From CAYTLW01 sp964438735 (lineage in GTDB: Bacteria > Myxococcota_A > UBA9042), in NCBI GenBank assembly GCA_964438735.1, contig CAYTLW010000031.1:1-64000 (forward strand): a DNA stretch of 64,000 bases. The letters run 5' to 3'. A program made the position numbers and the translations under genes. Positions 1 through 10,100 of the stretch are shown here, in pieces. The notes below the pieces were generated by a model that did not search any database, had not been told where the DNA came from, and saw only the letters and a program-made list of their open reading frames with translations. Every line of letters starts with the position of its first letter. The first letter of the stretch is position 1.

Positions 1-381
1 AAAACCCGGGGGGCTCCCGCACCCCCCCTGGGCCCTAAAAACGTCTTTTTCGGGCCTCACCCCTACGCTTCGCCGCCCTTGGGGGCGCGCGTCCGGCTCT
101 CGCCGGCCGCGAGTGAGTCCCCCGTTTCATTCGGCGGTGTCGGCGCAGCCGGTGGACAACTCACCCGCCGAGCCGGCCAGGGGGCGAGCAACCATATCGC
201 CGCGCGTGTCGCGCGCAAGGCCAGCGGGCCTCCGGGGGCGTTGGGCGAGGCCCGGCTCGGCTCTCGAAAGCGGCCCATGCCGCCGATTGACGGACCCCCG
301 ACCCGCCCCTACCCTCTGCCGTCGCCGCCCTCGGGTGTCGATCGCCTCCCTTCGCGCGCCGCTTCCGGACCGGACCACTCG
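1..381. other. Upstream region of lspA without a supported gene
   Basis: No gene is supported here. The lspA frame stays open back to base 79, but the extra 101 residues are Arg/Pro/Gly-rich, unlike any part of signal peptidase II, and precede a start that fits the first membrane helix well. The stretch is extremely GC-rich with C and G runs near bases 5-32. A hairpin at 31-56 is listed separately. No convincing promoter was found. Confidence 0.5.
31..56. terminator. Imperfect palindrome, possible terminator of an upstream gene
   Basis: GGCCC (31-35) pairs with GGGCC (52-56) and AAAAA (37-41) pairs with TTTTT (46-50), with one mismatched pair between the two stems and a CGTC loop. This is a GC stem topped by an A/T stem. 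It is not followed by a long T run, so termination is uncertain. It could close a gene lying to the left of the window. Confidence 0.3.
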
Positions 382-1317
382 ATGACCTCCGCCGCCACGG
401 ATCTCGCCCACGCGCTCCGCGCCAGCCGCTGGCCGGCGTATGGCCTGGCGGTCCTTGTCATCCTGCTGGACCAGTGGACCAAAGACCTCGCGGTCGAACA
501 CCTGGCCAGTCCGGCACACCCGCTGATCGTGGCCGCCGACGGCGTCGCGGACGCCAAGACCCTGCTGGCCACGCGCGGCGTCACCGCAGAGGAGGTTGCA
601 GACGCCATCAGGCGACGGATGTTGTGGTCGTATCGGCCCGTCAAGCACCTCACGGCAGGGCAACGAATCGGCGAAGCGGAGGTGCCCAGGCAACTGATCC
701 TGGTGGCCGGCACCGGCCACCCCGCACCGCGTCGCATCCGCCTGTTGGAGCGCGACCGCCACAGCACTTTGGGCGAGCTGCTGGCTGAGCGGGCACACAT
801 CGCCCCAGCCGCGGTCACCGGCGTGCTGGAATCGGGGGCGCTGGCTGCTGGTCGTCCGCTGATGAGCGCCGACATGCGCCTCGGCAGCGGCGAATATGTG
901 GCCCTGATGAGTCGCGAAGTCGGCGTCATCGATGGCTTCATGAAGTTTGTCTACGCAGAGAATCCGGGTGCGGCCTGGGGCTTCATGCGCGACGCGAGCG
1001 TGTCGTTTCGGCTGGCGTTCTTCAGCGCCGTCGCCGCGCTCGCCGCGCTCGGCATGTTCTGGGCCATCTGGACCGGCTGGATGGGCACCGCCCTGGGTAC
1101 GATCTCCCTGGGCGCGGTCCTCGGTGGCGCCATTGGCAACCTGATCGATCGCGCCCGATACCAGGTCGTGGTCGATTTCGTGCTGAACTATGTCGGCGAC
1201 TTCCGCTGGCCGGTCTACAACGTGGCCGACGTCGGGATTTCTGTCGGCGTCGGCCTGATCCTCCTCGAGCTGTTCCTGCAGCGCGGCGCCCGGACTCCTC
1301 CGGCGAAGGAGGACTAG
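382..1317 (+). CDS. lspA: Signal peptidase II (prolipoprotein signal peptidase) with a large periplasmic insertion
   Basis: Membrane aspartyl protease that removes the signal peptide from diacylated prolipoproteins. Family motifs are all present: DQWTK at residues 30-34 in helix 1, NPGAAWGF at 194-201, GNLIDR at 252-257 with the first catalytic Asp at about 256, and NVAD at 280-283 with the second at 283. The protein is 311 residues, against about 160-170 for the family. The excess is about 125 residues (roughly 50-180) between helix 1 and the conserved segment before NPGAAWGF, a loop that faces the periplasm in known structures. ATG 382 is preferred over the open frame back to 79 because it puts helix 1 at a normal distance from the N-terminus. 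The stop lies 4 bases before lgt, so the two are probably co-transcribed. The insertion has no domain I recognise. Confidence 0.95.
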   Translation: MTSAATDLAHALRASRWPAYGLAVLVILLDQWTKDLAVEHLASPAHPLIVAADGVADAKTLLATRGVTAEEVADAIRRRMLWSYRPVKHLTAGQRIGEAEVPRQLILVAGTGHPAPRRIRLLERDRHSTLGELLAERAHIAPAAVTGVLESGALAAGRPLMSADMRLGSGEYVALMSREVGVIDGFMKFVYAENPGAAWGFMRDASVSFRLAFFSAVAALAALGMFWAIWTGWMGTALGTISLGAVLGGAIGNLIDRARYQVVVDFVLNYVGDFRWPVYNVADVGISVGVGLILLELFLQRGARTPPAKED

Positions 1318-1321
1318 GGCC

Positions 1322-2338
1322 GTGTTTCCTTCTTTCGATCTCGGCTTCACTTCGCTGCCGGCCTACTTCACCTTGCTGATGGTGGGCATCACCGCCGGCA
1401 TCCTCTTCGGCCATCGCGAGGGCATGCGTCGGGGCCTGGACGGCAACACCATCATCGATCTGGGCCTGCTGATGCTGCTTTGCGGCCTGTTGGGCTCACG
1501 CATCCTGCACGTACTGGCCGATGGCCACTTCTGGGACTACGTGCACCTGTGCACCGACCCATCGCAGCTCAAGGGCCTGGCCCTGGCCGGCGGTCGGACC
1601 TGCGCCAGCGATGCGCAGTGTCTGCAGGCGGGCCTGGGCGACCTCTGTGACCCATCCAGCGGGTTGTGTCGCCAGAGCCGCGACTGCTTGCGGGTGCTCA
1701 AGATCTGGTATGGCGGCTACGTCTTCTATGGTGGCCTGGTGTTGTGCATCCCGGTGGGCATCTGGTTCGTGCGCCGCCGTGGCCAGTCGGTCTGGGCCAT
1801 GGGCGACATGACCGGCATCGGCATCCCCCTGGGCCTGGTTTTCGGCCGGCTGGGCTGCTTCCTGGCCGGCTGCTGCTTCGGTGGCACCACGGAGGGGCCC
1901 ACCGGAATCGCCTTCCCGCGTTTCTCCCCGGCCTGGGATCGACACTTGAAGGACGGCCTGGTCGAGTCCAATACGCTGCATTCCCTCGCCGTTCACCCGA
2001 CCCAGCTCTACGAAGCGGCCGCCGCCCTGGCCATCACTGCGTGGTGCCTGTGGTTGTATCGACGCGGCCGTCATTTCACCGGCGAGGTCTTCTTTCACTT
2101 CGTCGCGCTCTATGCGACGTTCCGCATCGCCGTCGAGTTCATCCGCGCTGACGATCGCGGGGAGTGGTTGTGGGGAACCATCACCACGTCGCAGCTCGTC
2201 AGCCTGCCGCTGCTGGCCTGGGCGATCTGGGTCCTCGTCCGGCGTCGCCCCTGGCCGGCTGAACAACCTTCGGGAGAGACTGGGACGGCCCCCTCGCCCC
2301 CGACAGATGAAACCGAGCAGACCTCGGCGCAGTCGTAG
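1322..2338 (+). CDS. lgt: Prolipoprotein diacylglyceryl transferase with a Cys-rich loop insertion
   Basis: Inner-membrane enzyme that moves diacylglycerol from phosphatidylglycerol onto the lipobox cysteine, the step before LspA. The family is recognised from YGGYVFYGGLV near residues 130-140, GRLGCFLAGCCFG at 175-187, the HPTQLYE segment, and EFIRADDRGEW near the C-terminus. It starts with GTG, 4 bases after the lspA stop. Between about residues 74 and 124, where other Lgt proteins have a short loop, there is an insertion with six cysteines (77, 94, 100, 109, 116, 122). Its CASDAQC...C...C spacing recalls the Cys-rich repeats in the giant protein downstream. The C-terminus is a Thr/Glu/Pro-rich tail of no clear role. 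Confidence 0.95.
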   Translation: MFPSFDLGFTSLPAYFTLLMVGITAGILFGHREGMRRGLDGNTIIDLGLLMLLCGLLGSRILHVLADGHFWDYVHLCTDPSQLKGLALAGGRTCASDAQCLQAGLGDLCDPSSGLCRQSRDCLRVLKIWYGGYVFYGGLVLCIPVGIWFVRRRGQSVWAMGDMTGIGIPLGLVFGRLGCFLAGCCFGGTTEGPTGIAFPRFSPAWDRHLKDGLVESNTLHSLAVHPTQLYEAAAALAITAWCLWLYRRGRHFTGEVFFHFVALYATFRIAVEFIRADDRGEWLWGTITTSQLVSLPLLAWAIWVLVRRRPWPAEQPSGETGTAPSPPTDETEQTSAQS

Positions 2339-2347
2339 GAGGAAGCC

Positions 2348-3178
2348 TTGCTCATCCGCATTGCCACCGGCCTGATCCTCGCCCCACTGGTGGTCTGCCT
2401 CCTGTTGTGGGGGCCGCTCATCGCCATCGTCGGTGTCATCGCCGTCGTCGTCGGCCTGGCCGCATCCGAACTGCTCGGCATGGAGTCTACCTGTCGGCCC
2501 GCCGATCGCGTCCTGGCGGCCGTGCTGGCGGCGGCGCTCTCCACGACGCCCTGGCTGGGCTCGCCCCACCCCCTGATGCTGTTGATGTTGGGCACCGTGG
2601 TCCTGCTCTCCTGGAACCTGCTGCGCCCCGGCGATCTGGCCGACGCCAGCAGGCGAGCGGCCTGGCTGGTGCTGGCCCTGGCTTACGTGGGCGGGCTCGG
2701 CAGCGCCCTGGTGGCCATCGCGTCACTGCCCTCGCCGGCGCCCGAAGTGTTGAGTCCTTTCCCCTTTGGTCCCGCGGCCATGCTGACCTTGCTGATGATC
2801 GTCTTCATGGGCGATACCGGCGCCTATTTCGCCGGCAAGGCGCTCGGCAGTCGCAAGCTCTATCCCGCCATCAGTCCCAAGAAGACCGTCGAAGGCACGC
2901 TGGGTGGTCTGGCCGCGTCCGTTGGCGGCGGTGCGCTTGGCCACTGGTTGCTGGTGCCGCAGTTGAGTCTGGCCGAATGCCTGTTGTTGGGCGCGGCTTG
3001 CGGCGCGGTGGCACAGGTCGGCGACCTGTCAGAGTCGCTCTTCAAGCGGGCCACCGGCACCAAAGACAGCGGGCGCCTGCTGCCGGGCCACGGCGGTATG
3101 CTCGATCGCATCGACGGCGTGCTCTTCGGCGCGCCGGTCTTCTTCGGCTGGTTGCACCTGGCCCACCAACTGGGCTGA
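2348..3178 (+). CDS. cdsA: Phosphatidate cytidylyltransferase (CDP-diglyceride synthase)
   Basis: Makes CDP-diacylglycerol from CTP and phosphatidic acid, the precursor of phosphatidylglycerol, which is the lipid donor used by Lgt. The 276-residue protein is strongly hydrophobic with about seven membrane segments. It ends in the CdsA signature at about residues 228-255: SLFKR, then KDSGRLLPGHGG and MLDRIDG, which carries the conserved metal-binding Asp residues. The start is TTG 2348, 9 bases after the lgt stop, with a GGAGGAA ribosome-binding site overlapping the end of lgt. It is the third gene of the likely lspA-lgt-cdsA-lipB operon. Confidence 0.93.
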   Translation: MLIRIATGLILAPLVVCLLLWGPLIAIVGVIAVVVGLAASELLGMESTCRPADRVLAAVLAAALSTTPWLGSPHPLMLLMLGTVVLLSWNLLRPGDLADASRRAAWLVLALAYVGGLGSALVAIASLPSPAPEVLSPFPFGPAAMLTLLMIVFMGDTGAYFAGKALGSRKLYPAISPKKTVEGTLGGLAASVGGGALGHWLLVPQLSLAECLLLGAACGAVAQVGDLSESLFKRATGTKDSGRLLPGHGGMLDRIDGVLFGAPVFFGWLHLAHQLG

Positions 3179-3189
3179 GGCGGCCCGGG

Positions 3190-3873
3190 ATGTTGGCAGA
3201 CACGCGCTGGACCTGGGCGGGTCGGCTGCCCATGGCGCGGGCGATCGAGGCCAACCTCGCCGCCGCCGCCGCCTGCCGCGCCGGCGATCCCCCCGCGGTC
3301 TTGATGTTCGAGCCCGCGGCGCCCGTGTTTACCCTCGGCCGCCGCGCGGCGACGAGCTCCGGCCGCGAGGAGTTGGCCCATTCCCTCGCCCTGTGCCGCG
3401 ATCGCGAAGTAGCCGTCATGCCGGTTGATCGGGGCGGTCTGGGCACGCTGCACCTTCCGGGTCAGCTGGTCTGTTTCGTCGCCGTGCCCTGCCGACGATC
3501 GCGCATCACAGCCCTGGTGGTGCACCTGCTGGATGCGGCGCGCCAGGTGGCGATCGCGGGCGGTCTGCAAGCGTGGCGGGAGGACGGCGATCGGATCGGT
3601 CTGTGGGGGACCGAGGGCAAGTTCGCCAGCATCGGGCTGCGCCTCGACAGGGGCGTTGCATGTCACGGTTTGTCGCTGAACATTGACGTAGATCGCGCGC
3701 TTGCGGCCGGTCTGAGCCTGTGTGGCGACCCGGCAACCCGGCTCGCCGACCTTCGACACGCGACCCGCGCCGTGCCCGATGCGGCCTCTTGTCCCATTCT
3801 GACGGCGGAGGATGCCGCTGTCGCGCTCGCGGCGGCTCTGGACCTGAAGACCGGGCAGCCGCGATGTGGCTGA
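3190..3873 (+). CDS. lipB: Lipoyl(octanoyl) transferase
   Basis: Transfers octanoate from octanoyl-ACP to the lipoyl domains of 2-oxoacid dehydrogenases and the glycine cleavage H protein. The 227-residue length is normal. Visible signatures: RGGLGTLHLPGQLV at 81-94 (family pattern RGGxxTxHxxGQ), the catalytic Lys at about 144 in EGKFASIG, HGLSLNI at 159-165, and the catalytic Cys at about 178 in LSLCGD. ATG 3190 follows the cdsA stop by 11 bases. The same frame is open back into cdsA, but the family N-terminus fits this ATG. It is the last gene of the operon; no lipA is nearby. Confidence 0.92.
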   Translation: MLADTRWTWAGRLPMARAIEANLAAAAACRAGDPPAVLMFEPAAPVFTLGRRAATSSGREELAHSLALCRDREVAVMPVDRGGLGTLHLPGQLVCFVAVPCRRSRITALVVHLLDAARQVAIAGGLQAWREDGDRIGLWGTEGKFASIGLRLDRGVACHGLSLNIDVDRALAAGLSLCGDPATRLADLRHATRAVPDAASCPILTAEDAAVALAAALDLKTGQPRCG

Positions 3874-3901
3874 CCTGACCCGCCGACGCGCAACCATTCG
3901 C

Positions 3902-3930
3902 TTGCCTTGGTCCTCTCGCTTTGCTAACGT
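3902..3930 (+). promoter_or_regulatory. Possible sigma-70-type promoter for the giant gene
   Basis: TTGCCT (3902-3907), a 17-base spacer, then TAACGT (3925-3930) preceded by TG one base upstream, an extended -10 arrangement. Transcription would start near 3937 and leave a 5' leader of about 200 bases before the ATG at 4138. The -10 match is partial, so this is tentative. Confidence 0.35.
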
Positions 3931-4137
3931 CTGCTATTGACGGCCATTCGTCACCCGCCCCCAAGGGCGACAGTGGTTGGCACGACCATAGAACCCCGGG
4001 AAGGAGGTCGTGCGAACACCCTGGGACACCAGGGCTCTTCGGAGGGTGCGAACCGGCTGTCACATTGATCGATCCCCCCGCATGACCACAGGCGTCGATT
4101 CCACCGCAGCCCGGGATCGAACGTCAGGAGGAATGCT

Positions 4138-7100
4138 ATGCGGACCCTGCCTCTTGCTCGCGCGAGCCGCATGGGACTACCGATCGCGCTCGTACTGGCC
4201 CTCGCATGTGCCGAGGATCCGGTCGAAGCCCCAAACGCCGGTCTACTGACGGACTACGCCACGGGTGTAGACGCCAGCTTTGGCGTTCAAGCGTTTGCCC
4301 TCGGGCCGACGCTCGCGATCACGTCCCCGTCCAACCTGTCCACCTTCACGATCCAGCCGAACGGTTCGACGGATATCTCCGTCAAATTCACGGTGCAGGG
4401 TTTTACGTTGGGGAAGGTTAATTGTTATCTTAACGGACAGTTGGCTGGGGTGGCGACCGCCGATCCCCAGGACAATACGAAGGCGCTGCCCTTCGTGTTC
4501 AAGTCCGTCAAGAAGGGGCTGCATACCCTGGGCTGCCTGCTCGCGACCGACAACGGTCAGGAGCAGTCCAACCCCGAAGCGCGAGCTGTCGTCAAGGTGA
4601 AGGTCGTGCCGACCTGCCTGTTCAACAACGAGTGCGATGACGGCCTGGCCTGCACGCAGAACAGCTGCGTGGACGGCAAATGCAAGTTCGAGCCGACGTT
4701 GAATTGCTGCGGTTCAACGTTCGACTGCGACCCGGGCAACGTCTGCCTGGAGCCCAACACCCTCAAGTCCAAGTGCACCGCCTGCCAGAAGGACGCCGAG
4801 TGCAACGACGACGAGGTCTGCACCAAGGATGTCTGCGATCTGTCCGGTCAGGCCGGCGTCTGCAAGTACAGCAAGACCAGCCCCGAGTGCTGCAGCAAGC
4901 AGGGCGTGGGGCAGTGCGATGACGGCAAGTCCTGCACCGCCGATTCGTGCGACCTGGCCACCGGCACCTGCAAACACGTCAAGCCCGAAGGCACCTGCTG
5001 CAGCGACGCCGAGTGCTCCTCAGATGACATCTGCAAGGTGGGCAACTGCGTCGATAACGAGTGCCGATTCGGCAAGGATAAGTTCAAGCCCGAGTGCTGC
5101 CACGACGCTGGCGACTGCAACGACAAGTACTATTGCAACGTCGACAAGTGCGACAAGGCGATGCCGGGCGGCTGGAAGCAGTGCACCCACACGCCCGATC
5201 CGACCAAGACCGGTCCCAAGGGCGAGCCCTGCTGCGACCCCTTCAACCAGACCGATGAGTGCGACGATAACAACACCTGCACCTGGGATATCTGCACCAA
5301 CTACCTGTGCGAGAACAAGGTTGTCGCCGAGTGCTGCCACCCCAAGACCGAAGCCATCGACAAGATCTGCGACGACTCCAACCCCTGCACCCTGGACGTC
5401 TGCGAGGCCCAGAATGTGGGCGACGGGTCGGGCAAATGCCTGCACAAGAAGATCGCCGGCTGCTGCACCGACAACCCGGACTGCAACGACGGCCTGTACT
5501 GCACCACCGACTCCTGCAACGTGGCCGCGCTCAGCTGCGTGCACAAGAAGAACAGCGACCTGTGCTGCGACGCCAACAAGGAGTGCCAGGACGGCAAGAC
5601 CTGCACCACCGGCTACTGCGTCAACCACGGCTGCTACTTCGGCAAGGATCCGGACAAGCCCAAGGATTGCTGCGACACCAGCGCTGACTGCAACGACGGC
5701 AACGCCTGCACCATCGACTCGTGCAACACCGACGTGAACACCTGCGTGTTCGCCGACAACGGCGTCAAGGGCTGCTGCAACAAGCCGTCCGACTGCGACG
5801 ACAACGACTGCACGACGACCGACTTCTGCGATGCGGCCAACCAGTGCGCCAACAAGAAGACGCCCTACTCGTGCACCCAGAACATCGACTGCGACGATGG
5901 CAAGCCCTGCACCAAGGACATCTGCGACGCCTCGGGCGGCTGCGGTGTGTGCAAGAACGAGACCGACAAGGCGTGCTGCGAGCTCGACGGCCAGTGCGAC
6001 GACGGCAAGGCCTGCTCGGTCGATAAATGCGTCAACAACAAGTGCGACAACTCCGGCTCGCTGAAGGAGTGCTGCACCAACAACCTCGATGCGCCGCAGT
6101 CCTGCGATGACAACAACAAGTGCACCATCGAGTACTGCCTGAACAACCAGTGCCGTCACACCGTGCCCAAGGATGGCTGCTGCGCCACCACCGACGACTG
6201 CAACGACGGCGACAAGTGCACCGCCGATAAGTGCGAGCTCAACGGCGGCAAGGATGGCGTCTGCTCGTTCACCAAGCAGCCCGATTGCACCAGCTGCACG
6301 CCTTTGAATGCGACCGAGGCGTGCAACGACAACAACGCCTGCACGGTGGAGGGCTGCTCGAGCGGCGCGTGCACGCACACGCCGAAGAAGGACTGCTGCC
6401 TGGACCAGTTCGACTGCGACGACAACAACCCGTGCACCTACGACGGCTGCGTGTTCAACCAGTGCTGGCACAGCGAGAACGCCGGCAGCGAGAAGCTCTG
6501 CTGCAAGGTGGAGACCGAGAAGGTCGACTGCGCTGACAAGAACAGCGAGTGCGGCGTTGGCAAGTGCAAGCAGCAGCCCAGCGGCAAGTGGGCCTGCGTG
6601 GCCGAGGCCAAGCCAGTCTGCACCTTCGACATCGGCTACTGCCAGGATTACGAGAGCGGCGGCAGCCTGCCGCTGATGGGCTGGAATCCGGCCGACATCA
6701 AGGGCAGCGCGGGCAGCAACTGGGGCGTGGATGTGGACGCGGGCCTGGGCCCGGATCAGCACGCCCGCCTGACCTGGACGCCGATCAAGGTCAACTACGA
6801 CACGTGCTTGACGTCGCCGGTCTTCCAGGCCGCGGGCGCGAACACGATCACGATGCAGTTCGACCGCGAGTTCATCAAGAATGTCGGCACCACGAATGTG
6901 CGCGTGCTCGGCAGCCTCGACGGTGAAAACGCCGACTGGACCAAGGGCGTGGTCATCGACACGTGGACCACCAGCAAGTCCATCGCCGCGGAGACCCTGG
7001 ATGTGAAGCTGCCGCCGATCCTGAGCGGCTCCAACGGCCTGCGTCTGGCCTTCTGCGTCAGCGGCTCGTCCACATTCGACCTGACCAAGGTGGGCGTGGA

Positions 7101-10100
7101 TAACTTCTGCATCGCCAAGGGTAGCGCGCCCTCCTTCACCGCCTGTCCGCCCAACCACGCCGCCGAGATGGGCTTCAAGAAGAAGATCCCGGTCAAGGCC
7201 AAGGATGCGGATCTGAACGACGTCATCTCGTTCTCGCTGGTCAAGGCGCCCTCCTTCGTGACCCTGAGCACGGCGCTCTACTACTGGCTGGACTCGAGCT
7301 GGAACGCGACCCTGAGCGTCTTCGCTACGAGCAAGGACGACATCGGCGAGCACGAGGTCACCATCAAGGTCTCCGACGGCAAGCTGTACAAGCTGTGCAC
7401 CTTCAAGCTGACCATCCTCTACAAGGGCGGCGTGCTGGTGTGGAAGCCCACCAAGGTGCCGACCGCCCATGCCGACGCGGTGACCGCATCGATCAAGGGG
7501 GCCACCGGCAAGATCACCCAGGTGATCGACGACATCTCGCTCTATCCGGACCTGAAGCCCTTCGACGCGGTCTTCGTGCTGCTGGGCGTGTACCCGGACA
7601 ACCACGTGCTCAACGACAATGAGGTCGACGCGCTCAAGCTCTACCTCTCCAGCAGCGGCAAGGGCCGGCTGTACCTGGAGGGTGGCGACACCTGGGCGTT
7701 CGACAAGGGCACGAGCCTGCATCCCTTCTTCAAGGTCACCGGGGTGCTGGATTCGGCGCCCAATGGCGTCACCGGGCCGCTGGACGGCAACAGCGTCTAC
7801 AACGACCCGAACAACCCGACCAAGGTGTTCAGTTGGGGCTACTCGCAGAGCTTCGCCTCCAACAACCTGAACGACCAGATCGCCGGCCAGACCGACGTCA
7901 AGCGCACGGGCAACCTGCTGCGCAACGGCGGCGTGGAGAAGTTCTGGGTGCATGTCGGCCACGACAACAAGTCAGCCGCCTACCGCACCATCGGCTCGTC
8001 TGTGCTCTTCAGCGGCGTGACCAGCGGCGAAGACCAGCCGCTGACCCTGATGAAGCGGATCTTCAACTTCTTCGACAACGGCTTCCCCGACTGCAAGGAC
8101 GACAAGGGCTGCAACGACGGCAACGCCTGCACGATCGACAAGTGCCAGCCTGGTGGCGAGTGCACCCACACCAACAACTGCCTGTGCAGCTCCGAGACCC
8201 AGCTCAAGTGCAAGGATGCACCCAAGAAGCTGGTCACCAACAGCGGCGCGGCGACCCAGCAGGTCGAGCAGTACCCCTGCGACCTTTCGGGCACCAAGTA
8301 TGACGGCAAGGAGATCGCCTACGGCTTCAAGAGCGCCGACAGCCGACCGATCACGGTCAAGTATACCAACGTCAACAACAGCCAGGCGCGGGTCTTCGTG
8401 CTCAAGGCCACGGCCAAGGGCTGCGACCCGACGGGCTGCGTCGCCACGTCGGCCATCACCAACGGCAGCGCGACGGTGAGCTTCGCCGCCGCGGCGGGTG
8501 TGCAATATCACCTGGTGATGGACGTACCCGGTGCGCTCAACAGCGCCCAGTTCGACATGGAGGTCCTCTGCGCCGAGGGCGAGATCTGCGACGACGGCAA
8601 GGACAACAACCTCAACGGTGTGACCGACTGCTACGACCTGGAGTCGTGCTGCGGTGACAAGGCCTGCCCCGAGGTCTGCGACGGCCTGGATAACGACTGC
8701 AACGGCAAGGTCGACGAGGGCTGCGACGACGACGGCGACCTGTACTGCGACGTGTCGATGATGGTGATGAAGGGCGCCAAGTGCACCAACAGCAACGTGC
8801 CGGCCGAGCCCTTCAAGAAGGTCAAGGGTGACGACTGCACCGACGACGACGGCACGGTCAATCCCGGCGCCAAGGAGATCTGCAGCAACGGCAAGGACGA
8901 TAACTGCAGTGGCCAGGAAGACGAGAAGGACGCCGTAGGCTGCGTCAAGTACTACACCGACCTCGATCTCGATGATTACGGTACCGGTCAGCCGTGGTGC
9001 CTGTGCGCGCCGAGCGGCTCGTACAAGGCCAAGGTCGGCGGCGATTGCCAGGACGGCAGCAAGGACATCAACCCCGGCGTGCCGGAGCAGTGCGCCTCGG
9101 TCAACGTCGACGACAACTGCAACGGCTCGGCCAACGACGTCAACGCTGTCGGTTGCAAGAACTTCTACACCGACCTGGACTCGGACGCCTGGGGCACCAC
9201 GCCCTTCAAGTGCATCTGCGTGGCCGAGGGCTCGTTCAAGGCCGGCAAACCCGGCGATTGCGACGACGCGGTCAGCAAGATCAACCCGGCCGCGCCCGAG
9301 GTCTGCAACAACATCGATGACAACTGCGATGGCACGGTGGACGAGGGTTGCGACGACGACAAGGACGATTACTGCGACGCCGACTTCGAGTACGACCCGA
9401 CCAAGGAGCCGATCCTGGTCTGCCCCAAGGGCGCCGGCGACACCGACGATAACGACCCGGAGATCAATCCCGCAGGCAAGGAGATCTGCGACGACAAGGA
9501 CAACGACTCCGACGGCAGCACCGATGAGGACTGCAACAAGGACGGCGACACGTACTGCGACGCCAAGATCGTCACGGTGGGCAAGCCCAAGGTCTGCACC
9601 AGCGGCGGCGACGACTGCAAGGACGACGATCCGAAGATCCATCCGGGCATGAAGGAGACATGCGACACCTCGTACGACGACAACTGCAACGACACGGCCA
9701 ACGACCTCAACGCCACCAACTGCACGCCGTACTTCCACGACGGCGACTCCGATAAGTGGGGCACCACCTCGCACCAATGTCTGTGCGTGCCCAAGGACTC
9801 GTTCAAGGCCGTCAACCCGGGCGACTGCAAAGATGGCGACCCGGCCATCAACCCGGGCGTCCAAGAGATCTGCGACGACATCGACAACGACTGCGACCTG
9901 GTGGTGGACAACGGCTGCGACGAGGACAAGGACGGCTACTGCAACTCGCTGGCCAAGCTGGTGGGCTCGCCGAAGGTCTGCCCCTCGGGCGGCGGTGATT
10001 GCGACGACACCGACGGCAACGTGAACCCGGCCAAGGCCGAGATCTGCGGCAACGGCAAGGATGACAACTGCAACGGCTCGCAGAACGACCAGGGCGCGGT

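Noticed and set aside
79..381. N-terminal extension of lspA by 101 residues
   Set aside because: Composition is Arg/Pro/Gly-rich and unlike the LspA family, and ATG 382 gives the usual start just before helix 1.
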